Source: Ga0077548 sp035440445
GTDB taxonomy: Bacteria > Pseudomonadota > Alphaproteobacteria > Rhizobiales > Xanthobacteraceae
Direction of reading: 5' to 3'
Length of the DNA: 64,000 bases
Assembly (NCBI GenBank): GCA_035440445.1
Contig: DAORMJ010000005.1
Location: 101,258-165,257 of the forward strand
Positions 36,283 to 44,460 of the stretch are shown here, in pieces. The stretch's first letter is position 1; each line of letters opens with the position of its first letter. Both the position numbers and the translations under genes were made by a program. The notes under the pieces are model-generated. The model was not told the origin of the DNA. It searched no databases and worked only from the letters and a program-made list of their open reading frames with translations.

Positions 36283-37203
36283 ATGCTTCTTCAGCTTTTC
36301 GAGCAGACGCTGAATGGAATTCAGTTCGGCGTAATGTTGTTTCTGATAGCCGCCGGGCTCACGCTCGTATTCGGCATCATGAACCTCATTAATATCGCGC
36401 ACGGCGTTCTTTATATGATCGGCGCTTATATCTGCGCGTCAGTGATCTCGATTACCGGCTCGTTCTGGCAGGGGTTTCTGGCGGCGATCGTCGGCGCGCT
36501 TGTCGTCGGCGTCGTCATTGAAGTGTTGGTCTTCCGCAGATTGTACTACCGGACGCATCTTGATCAGGTGCTCGCCACCTTCGGCGTCACCATGTTCTTC
36601 AACGAGCTGGTGCGCATCATCTGGGGCCCGACCGCGATCTACGCTTCGATGCCATCATTCCTTGCGGGCCACGTTGAAATCATTCCCGGCGCGCCGTTTC
36701 CGATCTATCGCCTCACCATCATTGGGGCAGGACTTGCGGCAGGCTTGGCGCTTTACCTGGTCATTACGTATACGCGCCTTGGCATGCTGATCCGCGCTGG
36801 CGCCAGTAACCGCGCGATGATCGATGCGCTCGGCGTCAACATCAAGCTTCTTTACACCGTGGTCTTCGGCATCGGTGCCGCGCTCGCGGGCTTTGCGGGG
36901 CTGATGGCAGGACCGCTGCTCACTGTCGAATCGGGCATGGGCAACGATATGCTGATCCTCGCGCTCGTCGTGATCACGATTGGAGGGGTCGGTTCTATCC
37001 GCGGCGCGTTGGTCGCTTCCCTCATGATCGGCGTGATTGACGCAATGGGGCGCTCGTTCCTGCGTCCGGTGTTCTCGTCGTTCCTGCCGCAGACGGCGGC
37101 AGATGCCGCAGCACCTGCGATCGCGTCCATGCTGATCTACCTCACCATGGCGCTCGTGCTGATTTTCCGGCCGCAAGGCTTGTTCCCGCCGGTGACGAGA
37201 TAA
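36283..37203 (+). CDS. livH: Liv-type ABC transporter permease (LivH)
   Basis: A 306-residue inner-membrane permease with about eight membrane segments. Family marks: LNGIQFGVMLFLIAAGLTLV at the start, MNLINIAHGVLYM and GGVGSIRGALVAS in the C-terminal third. Downstream of the attenuator and 3 bp before livM. Part of the second Liv importer of the window. Confidence 0.93.
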   Translation: MLLQLFEQTLNGIQFGVMLFLIAAGLTLVFGIMNLINIAHGVLYMIGAYICASVISITGSFWQGFLAAIVGALVVGVVIEVLVFRRLYYRTHLDQVLATFGVTMFFNELVRIIWGPTAIYASMPSFLAGHVEIIPGAPFPIYRLTIIGAGLAAGLALYLVITYTRLGMLIRAGASNRAMIDALGVNIKLLYTVVFGIGAALAGFAGLMAGPLLTVESGMGNDMLILALVVITIGGVGSIRGALVASLMIGVIDAMGRSFLRPVFSSFLPQTAADAAAPAIASMLIYLTMALVLIFRPQGLFPPVTR

Positions 37204-37206
37204 GCC

Positions 37207-38169
37207 ATGCCCTTCTCAGCAATGTTTTTCCGTTCCCAGCACAGCATCGCAATTCTTGTTGTGCTCGTGCTTCTTGCAATCGTTCCGCCGGTCGCGGCTG
37301 CGTTCAACGACGACTTCTACGTCGGGCTGGCAACGCGCGTGCTGATCTTCGCGATCGCAGCGATCAGTCTCGATCTTATCGTCGGCTATGCGGGCATGAA
37401 CAGCCTAGGGCACGCCGTTTACATCGGCGTCGGCGCTTACAGTGTGGGCATTCTGAACTTCTACGGGATCGATAACGGATTTGTGCATTTCGGCGTCGCC
37501 ATTCTGGCTTCTGCGGTGGTCGCGCTCTTCATCGGCGCAAGCTCGGTGCGAACGTCTGGCATTCACTTCATCATGATCTCGCTCGCTTTCGGACAGATGC
37601 TCTATTATCTCGCAGTCAGTGTGAATACGTTCGGCGGCGACGACGGTCTTCGGATCGCGAGTCACAGCAATTTTGCGATTGGCACGCTCAAGGATCCGAT
37701 CGTGCTCTACTACGTCTGCTTCGCCATCCTTCTTGTCGTCCTTTTCTTGCTCCATCAGCTCGTCGAGTCGCGTTTTGGGATGGTATTACGGGCGATCAAA
37801 TCAAATGAGGCCCGGGTCGTTTCCGTCGGAATCTCGCCGTATCGTTATCGGCTGGTAGGCTTCGTAATCTCAGGCGTGGTTTGCGGTATCGCCGGAGCGC
37901 TGTTGGCGAACCAGAACCTGTTCATCTCGCCAGCCAGCATGCACTGGAGTCGCTCCGGCGAAATCCTGATCATGACGATCCTCGGCGGCATGGGTTCGCT
38001 ATCGGGGGGGATTCTCGGTGCAGGCATCTATGTTGGTTTGGAATATTTCCTGTCTCGCGTGACTGAGCATTGGCAGGCGATCATGGGTCCCATCATCGTT
38101 CTGGTCATTTTGTTTGCGAACCGCGGCGTCTTCGGAATGCTGTCGGCGGTCCGGCGGGGGCGCAAATGA
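37207..38169 (+). CDS. livM: Liv-type ABC transporter permease (LivM)
   Basis: A 320-residue permease; GYAGMNSLGHAVYIGVGAY is the LivM core and GGMGSLSGGILGAGIYV the coupling region. It overlaps livG by ATGA. It pairs with the 36283 permease. Confidence 0.93.
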   Translation: MPFSAMFFRSQHSIAILVVLVLLAIVPPVAAAFNDDFYVGLATRVLIFAIAAISLDLIVGYAGMNSLGHAVYIGVGAYSVGILNFYGIDNGFVHFGVAILASAVVALFIGASSVRTSGIHFIMISLAFGQMLYYLAVSVNTFGGDDGLRIASHSNFAIGTLKDPIVLYYVCFAILLVVLFLLHQLVESRFGMVLRAIKSNEARVVSVGISPYRYRLVGFVISGVVCGIAGALLANQNLFISPASMHWSRSGEILIMTILGGMGSLSGGILGAGIYVGLEYFLSRVTEHWQAIMGPIIVLVILFANRGVFGMLSAVRRGRK

Positions 38170-38924
38170 CGAGGCAGCTTGCATCTCTTTCAACCGAGAA
38201 TCTGTTCCTTCGCTTCGGCGGTCTGATCGCGACAAACGACGTGAACTTTCAGGTCGTGCCGGGAGAACTGCACGCCATCATCGGCCCGAACGGTGCCGGT
38301 AAGACGACGTTGATTTCGTTGCTTGCCGGTGACCGGAAGCCGTCGGCTGGAAGGATCAGAATGAACGGCGAAGATGTCACGAACGTGCCGGCCTATGAGC
38401 GCGCACGGCGAGGCTTTGCACGTTCGTACCAGATCACAAGCATCTTCCGCGAGTTCACGGTGCTGCAGAACGTTGCGCTCGCGATGCAGGGTAGGGAACG
38501 CCATAGCTTCAGATTTTGGAAAGCCGCCTCCGACGTGGACGCCCTGACCACACCGGCGAAGGATGTTCTTTCGAAGGTGGGGCTCGGCGATCGTCTTCAT
38601 GTCCGCGCCGCCGAACTCGCTCACGGCGAGAAGCGTTCGCTGGAGATCGCGATCGCGCTCGCAACTGAGCCGAGCCTGCTTCTACTCGACGAGCCGATGG
38701 CAGGCATGGGGCTGGAAGAAGCGGCAAAGCTGGTCGAGTTTCTCCGTGCGCTGAAAGGAACCGTGACGATGGTGTTGATCGAACACGACATGGATGCCGT
38801 GTTCTCGCTCGCGGACCGGATTTCCGTTCTCGTGTACGGCCAGATCATCGCAACCGGAACGCCTTCCGAAATTCGCGCAAACGCCGACGTGCGGCGCGCC
38901 TATCTTGGCGAGGATGAAGCGTAG
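38166..38924 (+). CDS. livG: Liv-type ABC transporter ATP-binding protein (LivG)
   Basis: A 252-residue ATPase: GPNGAGKTTLISLLAG, LAHGEKRSLEIAIAL signature, LLLDEPMAGMG and IEHDMD. ATG 38166 overlaps the livM stop; the longer open frame upstream lies inside livM and is not used. Ends 2 bp before livF. Confidence 0.93.
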   Translation: MTRQLASLSTENLFLRFGGLIATNDVNFQVVPGELHAIIGPNGAGKTTLISLLAGDRKPSAGRIRMNGEDVTNVPAYERARRGFARSYQITSIFREFTVLQNVALAMQGRERHSFRFWKAASDVDALTTPAKDVLSKVGLGDRLHVRAAELAHGEKRSLEIAIALATEPSLLLLDEPMAGMGLEEAAKLVEFLRALKGTVTMVLIEHDMDAVFSLADRISVLVYGQIIATGTPSEIRANADVRRAYLGEDEA

Positions 38925-38926
38925 TC

Positions 38927-39628
38927 ATGCTCGAAGTAACAAAATTGAACGCCGGATACGTTGGCAGCCAGGTGCTGTTCGACGTGAACTTGCGGGTTTC
39001 CGCAGGTGAAGTCGTGACACTGCTCGGCCGCAACGGCATGGGTAAGTCAACGACGATCAACGTCATCGCGGGTCTCGTGAAGGTTGCCTCGGGCGACATT
39101 CGCTTCGACGGCACATCGTTGAAAACGCTTCCGGCTTATCGCGTCGCACGCAAAGGCATTGGCCTTGTGCCCGAGGGCCGTCAGGTGTTTCCTAATTTGA
39201 CTGTTCGGGAGAATCTGATCGCGACCGCTGCAAATCGCTTCAACCAGAAAAATTACTGGAATCTCGAAAGCGTGCTCGAGCTTTTTCCTTCGTTGAAGGC
39301 GCGGCTCTCGAGTTTGGGGAGGCTGCTGTCGGGTGGCGAGCAGCAGATGCTTGCTGTCGGCCGCGCGCTAATGACGAACCCTCGGCTGCTGATCCTCGAC
39401 GAAGCAACCGAAGGTCTGGCGCCGTTGATCAGGGAAGAAATCTGGCAGTGCTTGACTAAAGTAAAGGCAACGGGACAGGCGATCCTCGTGACCGATAAAA
39501 ATATCACCGCTTTGGCGAGAATCGCAGACCGCCACTATTTTCTCGAGCGCGGTAAAGTGGTGTTCGAATGCGATTCGCACACTCTGCTTCGGAACAAAGA
39601 AGTGCAGCATCGCTATTTGAGCGTATGA
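38927..39628 (+). CDS. livF: Liv-type ABC transporter ATP-binding protein (LivF)
   Basis: A 233-residue ATPase with GRNGMGKST, LSGGEQQM and LLILDEATEGLAP (Walker B with E-A-T). The H-loop region reads VTDKNITAL instead of VEQN; several LivF relatives have similar variants, but the usual switch residue is not obvious. Overlaps the flavin reductase gene by ATGA. Confidence 0.92.
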   Translation: MLEVTKLNAGYVGSQVLFDVNLRVSAGEVVTLLGRNGMGKSTTINVIAGLVKVASGDIRFDGTSLKTLPAYRVARKGIGLVPEGRQVFPNLTVRENLIATAANRFNQKNYWNLESVLELFPSLKARLSSLGRLLSGGEQQMLAVGRALMTNPRLLILDEATEGLAPLIREEIWQCLTKVKATGQAILVTDKNITALARIADRHYFLERGKVVFECDSHTLLRNKEVQHRYLSV

Positions 39629-40170
39629 CCGGATCGAAAATGCGCATTACAGATTTCACTGACCGCACACTTCGTAACGCACTCGGGAGTTTCGCGACCG
39701 GCGTGACCATCGTAACCACTAAGCTCGATAACGGTCAGCCGCTCGGGCTCACTGTCAGTTCGTTCAACGCGGTCTCGCTGACGCCGCCGCTCGTACTTTT
39801 CAGTGTTGGCAACTCGGCGCTTGGCTTTGCAGCTTGGAAGAATGCGAAGAAGTACGTAATCAACATATTGAGCGAAGACCAGCGCGAGCTTTCCAATCGG
39901 TTTGGGCGCCCCTCGGGCGACAAGTGGGCGGACCTGGCAGCAGCAGAAGTCGACGGTGGCTTTATCTTCGAGGACGCCGTCATGGCGTTCGAATGTGAAT
40001 CCTATCGGCAGTACGAAGGCGGCGATCACGAGATCATGCTGGGCCGCATAGAGGCATTTAACGATCTCAAAGGCGGCGACGCACAGCCGCTCATTTTTTA
40101 TCGAGGAAAGTATAACAGGATCGAGCGGGGCGCGAGCGCCGTTCCGTCTCAGGATGCACTGTTTTGGTAG
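39625..40170 (+). CDS. Flavin reductase family protein (HpaC-like)
   Basis: A 181-residue flavin reductase-like (split-barrel FMN-binding) protein. Typical strings are LGSFATGVTIVTT, LGLTVSSFNAVSLTPPLVLF and the HEIMLGRIEAF histidine region. ATG 39625 overlaps the livF stop (ATGA); an upstream in-frame start inside livF is less likely. It would reduce FAD or FMN with NAD(P)H to feed the HpaB-type monooxygenase at 30420, though the two are on opposite halves of the cluster. Confidence 0.9.
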   Translation: MTGSKMRITDFTDRTLRNALGSFATGVTIVTTKLDNGQPLGLTVSSFNAVSLTPPLVLFSVGNSALGFAAWKNAKKYVINILSEDQRELSNRFGRPSGDKWADLAAAEVDGGFIFEDAVMAFECESYRQYEGGDHEIMLGRIEAFNDLKGGDAQPLIFYRGKYNRIERGASAVPSQDALFW

Positions 40171-40187
40171 CAGCAAAGAGTCTTTGA

Positions 40188-40787
40188 ATGACGGCTAAAT
40201 CGAAAAAGTCAGCGGGAAAAAATATCAACACCCCAAAGCAGACGGGCACCACCAAGGCGGATGCATCGCTTCACAACGCGCTTTTGCGCGCGCACACGAT
40301 TAGCGAACTTTCACCGGAAGATAGCGTGCTGAGAGAGTTCATTTCCGACTTTACCGCAGCGAGCGCGTTGATGCGTAAGCTCCGATCCAGCTTGGCGGCA
40401 AAGCTGGGCCTGTCCGCGGCGGGCTATTCTGTGTTGCTGGGAGTGTGGTATTGCGAGCGTAGCGGCGACACGAGCGTTCGCGATCTCGCCGATCATCTCC
40501 ATATCGCCGCGGCGCATGTGACAGCGGAGATCGGCGACCTGATCGAATTGGGTCTGGTGACGAAAGTGCCCAGCAGTCGTGACAAGCGCGCGGTGTCTGT
40601 CCGGCTCAGCAGAAGCGGCCGCGAGATGTTCAACAATCTCACGCCGATCCTCAGAAGCGTGAACGTGCCGCTGTTCGCTGGCGTGCAGTATAGCGACATG
40701 GTGGTCGTGCACCGCTTTCTGAAACGGATCGTAGAACAGGCGCCTGATGCAATTCGAGTCGCGGAGAAGATCGCCCCCTCGAAATAG
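40188..40787 (+). CDS. MarR-family transcriptional regulator
   Basis: A 199-residue winged-helix regulator. A disordered basic N-terminus (about 30 residues) precedes the MarR core. The recognition region is SVRDLADHLHIAAAHVTAEIGDLIELGLV and the wing is PSSRDKRAVSVRLS. MarR proteins bind palindromes as dimers and respond to small aromatic ligands. As the only regulator in the divergent cluster it is the likely controller, perhaps through the palindrome at 32054-32064. Confidence 0.9.
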   Translation: MTAKSKKSAGKNINTPKQTGTTKADASLHNALLRAHTISELSPEDSVLREFISDFTAASALMRKLRSSLAAKLGLSAAGYSVLLGVWYCERSGDTSVRDLADHLHIAAAHVTAEIGDLIELGLVTKVPSSRDKRAVSVRLSRSGREMFNNLTPILRSVNVPLFAGVQYSDMVVVHRFLKRIVEQAPDAIRVAEKIAPSK

Positions 40788-40829
40788 GGAGCGATTGGCG
40801 CAAATCCCAAAGTCAGAAGGACTGTACCC

Positions 40830-41312
40830 ATGGAGTTGACAGGCGAGTATCGGCTTGATGCGAGCAAGGACATTGTCTGGAATGCCCTGAACGATCGCAC
40901 GGTACTCGAGCGTTGTATTCCCGGATGCAAAGAACTTAAGCAAAAATCGACCAATGAGTTCGAGGCAAACGTGGCAGTAAAGATCGGCCCGTTCTCAGCC
41001 ACATTCATCGGTAATGTAGCTTTGGAAAACTTGGATCCGCCGAACGGATATAATATTATTGGTCAAGGTAACGGCGGCGTTGCCGGATTTGCAAGAGGCA
41101 TGGCGGTCGTAAAGCTAGATGAGGTCGATGGCGTGACGACCCTTACTTATGAGACAAAGGCAGAGGTCGTCGGCAAGATAGCGTCACTCGGTGGACGTTT
41201 GATTACTGCTACGTCGAAAAAGCTCGCTGAAAAGTTCTTCGCTTCGCTTGTGCGTGAAGTCTCGTTTAACAAACGAATCTACAACGATGGTGCTGAAGGT
41301 GACGCGATTTGA
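40830..41312 (+). CDS. coxG: CoxG-like SRPBCC protein (carbon monoxide dehydrogenase subunit G family)
   Basis: A 160-residue START/SRPBCC-fold protein: MELTGEYRLDASKDIVWNAL, VLERCIPGCKEL and VGKIASLGGRLITATSKKLA are diagnostic of CoxG. CoxG proteins help assemble molybdenum hydroxylases and anchor them at the membrane; larger members carry a C-terminal membrane helix. This one stops right after the domain without a helix. A short membrane peptide is encoded immediately downstream in the -1 frame, overlapping at TTGA. Confidence 0.9.
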   Translation: MELTGEYRLDASKDIVWNALNDRTVLERCIPGCKELKQKSTNEFEANVAVKIGPFSATFIGNVALENLDPPNGYNIIGQGNGGVAGFARGMAVVKLDEVDGVTTLTYETKAEVVGKIASLGGRLITATSKKLAEKFFASLVREVSFNKRIYNDGAEGDAI

Positions 41313-41437
41313 GAATAGATTGGGAGCTGCTGGCAAGAATAGGTTTGGCGTGGTTCTTTTTGCTAGTAGTAGCATTCGGGATTCTAGCGATGACAGGTAT
41401 TGTCGTTTTGGAAAAGCCGCCCATTCCAGCAAACTGA
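41309..41437 (+). CDS. 42-residue single-pass membrane peptide overlapping coxG
   Basis: A short frame starting at TTG 41309, which overlaps the coxG stop as TTGA. It encodes about 42 residues: a charged start (RIDWELLAR), roughly 23 hydrophobic residues (IGLAWFFLLVVAFGILAMTGIVV) given here in two parts as IGLAWFFLLVVA and FGILAMTGIVV, and a Pro-rich tail ending PPIPAN. It resembles the C-terminal anchor that larger CoxG proteins carry in the same chain. Either it is a separate translationally coupled anchor or coxG has been split by a frameshift. No homologue search was possible. Confidence 0.55.
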   Translation: MRIDWELLARIGLAWFFLLVVAFGILAMTGIVVLEKPPIPAN

Positions 41438-42337
41438 GTGTCGTCTTACTAGTGAATGCCGCAGGTTCGAGTCGTGTGGCAACAGTTTAGTGTATCAGCG
41501 TGAGTGTCGGGTTCATTCCAAGAAACTGTTCCAGCAAGGCCGTTGGCGTGTGACGTAGCCCTTCAGAAGATGCATCATACCACGTGATTATCTATATAGG
41601 AACGACTTAGCATCAAGTGTTCTTTGTACGAACGCACGGCTTGAACGTGTTAGCTTTTATGTCAATTACAACGGGAGCGCGTCTGCTCATATCGAGCTCG
41701 CCATCTTGATTATGCTGTCTATGGTTTCGCCGAACACCAACGCACCTGCAATTTTGATCGGAGGGTAGGCCGCAGATATGATTCGGCAGGACGCTCGGCG
41801 AAACACTTCCTAGTTGTGCGAATCCTAGGCATACGGCGACGGGTCGTTGCGATTTTTTGTGCACCCCGCTACAGGTGAGAACGACTACGGCAGGGTACGG
41901 CCCCGAGCGGGTGCAGTCGGCCGTTTCGGCAAATCGGAAAAGAAGCCTGTTTGCTCACGGGAATTCCCTGTTAAGTGGCCTAGGGAATTTTGGATGTTAC
42001 GCCCTGATTCTTTGACTTAAATCAGGCTGGGCTGGTCTTAAAAAGCCTAGTCTTCTCAAATTCCCTGTAAATTTCCCTGTTTGCACGTACTTTTCCGCCC
42101 AGACCAAGCTCGGCTGGACTGGGTGTTCAACCAATTCCGCTAATGATTATGCGGACTTAGTTTTCGCGGACATTTTACTCTGAAATTCTCCGCTGCCCTC
42201 ACTCTGAAATTTCGTTCTCGACCTATCCCGCATGACGGCGTGAATCTCTTGCGCGTCGTGTTGTACGACTGGCGCCGGTTCAGGAAGCGACTAGCGAGAC
42301 TTTCGCCCAGTGTTGATGCGCGAATAGCGCGGGGTCA
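41438..42337. other. Gene-poor relic sequence between catabolic and nitrate clusters
   Basis: About 900 bases with no gene I can support; the longest frames have no family features. It holds GGGAATTCCCTGTTAAG (near 41959-41975), TAGGGAATTTTGG and AATTCCCTGTAAATTTCCCTG (near 42059-42080, split), resembling the sequence near 22760 at the other end of the catabolic block. CTCTGAAATT occurs twice (near 42178 and 42202). It looks like integration-border or relic DNA. Confidence 0.45.
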
Positions 42338-42353
42338 TGGTCTGCATATTGCA
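42338..42353 (+). promoter_or_regulatory. Putative sigma-54 promoter of the nas operon
   Basis: TGGTCTG-CATA-TTGCA has GG (42339-42340) and GC (42351-42352) exactly ten bases apart and matches 9 of 12 positions of TGGCACG-N4-TTGCW. A transcript would begin near 42364. Nitrate-assimilation genes are commonly NtrC/RpoN-controlled. It overlaps the ATG at 42353, which would then lie upstream of the transcript start. Confidence 0.45.
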
Positions 42354-42982
42354 TGCCACCAAGCCAATTGGTGAACTTCCAGGCCAGTAGCGTGCACAGC
42401 GACAGCAATCTCAAGATCATCATCGTCGATGACAGCCCTGTGCGCGCCGCCATTCTCGAGGAAGGGCTGCGCGATGCCGGCCATCTTCATGTCATCCGGC
42501 TCGAGGGTACCGACAACCTGCTCGAACGCATCTACGCGATCGATCCCGACGTCATTCTGATCGACCTCGAAAACCCGAGCCGCGACGTGCTGGAACAGAT
42601 GTTCCGCGTGAGCCGGGCCGTGAAGCGCCCGATTGCGATGTTCGTGGATCAAAGCGACAGCGCCTCGATTGCGGCCGCCGTCGATGCCGGGGTCTCAAGC
42701 TACATCGTCGATGGACTGAAGAAGGACCGCATCAAACACATCCTCGACATTTCGATCTCTCGCTTCAATGCATTCTCGCGGATCAGTACCGAGCTCGAGC
42801 AGACCAAGTCGGCGCTGGAAGAGCGCAAGGTGATCGACCGCGCCAAAGGCATCCTGATGAAACGAAAGGAGTTGTCCGAAGAGCAGGCTTACGCCCTGTT
42901 GCGCACGACCGCGCAGAACGAAAAGAAAAAAATCGCCGATATCGCGCAATCCATCATTACCGCAGCGGAGCTCCTGAAATGA
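42353..42982 (+). CDS. nasT: ANTAR-domain nitrate antiterminator NasT
   Basis: A 209-residue response-regulator-like receiver domain (LKIIIVDDSPVRAAILEEGL from about residue 20) with a C-terminal ANTAR RNA-binding domain (DRAKGILMKRKELSEEQAYALLR). NasT binds leader RNA and prevents termination when released by NasS. The first 13-18 residues are not conserved; GTG 42392, just before the receiver domain, is an alternative start and the only one compatible with the sigma-54-like site at 42338. Overlaps nasS by ATGA. Confidence 0.93.
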   Translation: MPPSQLVNFQASSVHSDSNLKIIIVDDSPVRAAILEEGLRDAGHLHVIRLEGTDNLLERIYAIDPDVILIDLENPSRDVLEQMFRVSRAVKRPIAMFVDQSDSASIAAAVDAGVSSYIVDGLKKDRIKHILDISISRFNAFSRISTELEQTKSALEERKVIDRAKGILMKRKELSEEQAYALLRTTAQNEKKKIADIAQSIITAAELLK

Positions 42983-44151
42983 CCGCATCGAAGAAACTCC
43001 GCATCGGGTTCATTCCGCTGGTCGATGCAGCAGCGCTCATCGTTGCGATCGACAAAGGCTTTGCCGCCGAAGAAGGGCTCGATGTCGAACTGGTCCGCGA
43101 AGTGTCATGGTCGAACGTTCGTGACAAACTGAATATTGGACTGTTCGACGCGGCCCATCTTCTGGCCCCCGTCGCGATTGCATCAAATCTAGGGATAGGC
43201 CATGTTCGCGTGCCGATCATCGCGCCGTTCAACCTCGGGCTGAATGGCAACGCGATCACGGTAACGAACGCGCTCAAGAAAGCGCTGGAAGACAAGGCCG
43301 AAGGCGATCTCACCGATCCGAAAGTCTCGGCGAAGGCGCTCGCGGCAATCGTTGCCGAACGCAAGCGTAAGGGCCAACCGCCACTGAATTTCGGCATGAC
43401 GTTCCCGTTCTCGACGCACAATTATCAACTTCGCTTCTGGATGGCATCCGCGGGCGTCGATCCCGACGAAGACGTGCAGATGGTGGTGTTGCCGCCGCCG
43501 TTCATGGTCGAAAGCATCGTGAATGGTCATGTCGATGCGTTCTGCGTCGGTGCGCCATGGAATTCGGTCGCGGTTGATCTTGGTATCGCGCATATCCTGC
43601 ATTTCGTTTCCGAAATTCTGCAACGCGCGGCCGAGAAGGTGCTCGCACTTCGGACGGCGTGGGCGGCGGAGAATCCGGAAAGCGTGGCGGCGCTGCTGCG
43701 CGCGCACAAGAAGGCGGCGGACTTCATCGAGGATGAAGCCAATCGTGAAGAGTCTTGCCGGATTATCTCCGCGCCGAACCGCCTGAACGTTGCCCCGGAA
43801 ATCACCCGCCGCACCCTCGATGGGAGGCTGAAAGTGTCCCCCGATGGAAGCTATCGTGAAAGCAACCGTTATCTGATGGTGGGGCGGCGCGGTGCCGCGC
43901 GCCCCGACCCCGCGCAAGCCTCGTGGCTCTATGCGCAAATGGTGCGCTGGGGGCAGGCGCCGCTTTCGGAAAACCTACTGAATGCCGCGCGGACTACGTT
44001 TCGTCCCGACCTCTACGACGACGTGCTGGGCGCAGGCGATCTGCCGCCTTCCGGCGAACCGAAAGACGGGGTCGGCGCTTTCGACGGGCCGCCATTCGAT
44101 CCGCTGGATCTCGAAAAACATCTCGCGACGTGGAACGTTCGGCGGCGCTGA
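42979..44151 (+). CDS. nasS: Nitrate/nitrite sensor NasS
   Basis: A 390-residue NrtA-like binding protein that lacks a signal peptide, so it is cytoplasmic, as expected for NasS. LRIGFIPLVDAAALIVAIDKG begins the domain and VDAFCVGAPWNSVAVD is the ligand-site region. NasS holds NasT in an inactive complex and releases it when nitrate or nitrite binds. It is coupled to nasT by a 4-bp overlap. Confidence 0.92.
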   Translation: MTASKKLRIGFIPLVDAAALIVAIDKGFAAEEGLDVELVREVSWSNVRDKLNIGLFDAAHLLAPVAIASNLGIGHVRVPIIAPFNLGLNGNAITVTNALKKALEDKAEGDLTDPKVSAKALAAIVAERKRKGQPPLNFGMTFPFSTHNYQLRFWMASAGVDPDEDVQMVVLPPPFMVESIVNGHVDAFCVGAPWNSVAVDLGIAHILHFVSEILQRAAEKVLALRTAWAAENPESVAALLRAHKKAADFIEDEANREESCRIISAPNRLNVAPEITRRTLDGRLKVSPDGSYRESNRYLMVGRRGAARPDPAQASWLYAQMVRWGQAPLSENLLNAARTTFRPDLYDDVLGAGDLPPSGEPKDGVGAFDGPPFDPLDLEKHLATWNVRRR

Positions 44152-44323
44152 CAAGCGGCGCGTTGCACAATTAGCGCGCAGGAAGCGCAGCGGTGGTTGG
44201 AAAAGCCTTGGAATGACGACACTTCAACCGGCGCGTTTCGCGGCATGGGCACTCTGATTCTGCCGCACATATCGCCTTGCTGCAGAGGCCGCACCGACGC
44301 TTGAATTAGAACAACTCGAATCG

Positions 44324-44343
44324 TGCCGTCGATGCTGACGGCA
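44324..44343 (+). promoter_or_regulatory. Hexaloop RNA hairpin in the nrtA leader
   Basis: TGCCGTC and GACGGCA form a seven-base-pair stem with an exact six-base loop (GATGCT), 30 bases before the leader terminator. ANTAR proteins recognise tandem hairpins with six-base loops. This loop has A at position 2, not 1, and I see no clear second hairpin, so the match is only suggestive. Confidence 0.4.
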
Positions 44344-44372
44344 ACTTAGTCCGGGCAGGACCGATACAGCGA

Positions 44373-44423
44373 CGCCGCTGAACTGACCGCGCAAAGCGCG
44401 CGGGAAAGTTCGCGGCGTTTTTT
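44373..44423 (+). terminator. Leader intrinsic terminator upstream of nrtA
   Basis: A long hairpin: CGCCGC (44373-44378) with GCGGCG (44412-44417), GAACT with AGTTC, then CCGCGC with GCGCGG around a short loop, followed by six T's (44418-44423). It lies within the 309-bp gap between nasS and nrtA, 37 bases before the nrtA start. This is the expected target of NasT antitermination, making transporter and reductase genes nitrate-dependent. Confidence 0.8.
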
Positions 44424-44460
44424 GTTTCGGACCTGCCCAACGAAAACAGAGGGGAATGAG

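Noticed and set aside
41460..41490. Second T-arm-like GGTTCGAGTC
   Set aside because: No pairing stem or cloverleaf around it.
41613..41864. 83-codon minus-strand frame
   Set aside because: No family features, no Shine-Dalgarno and no conserved context.
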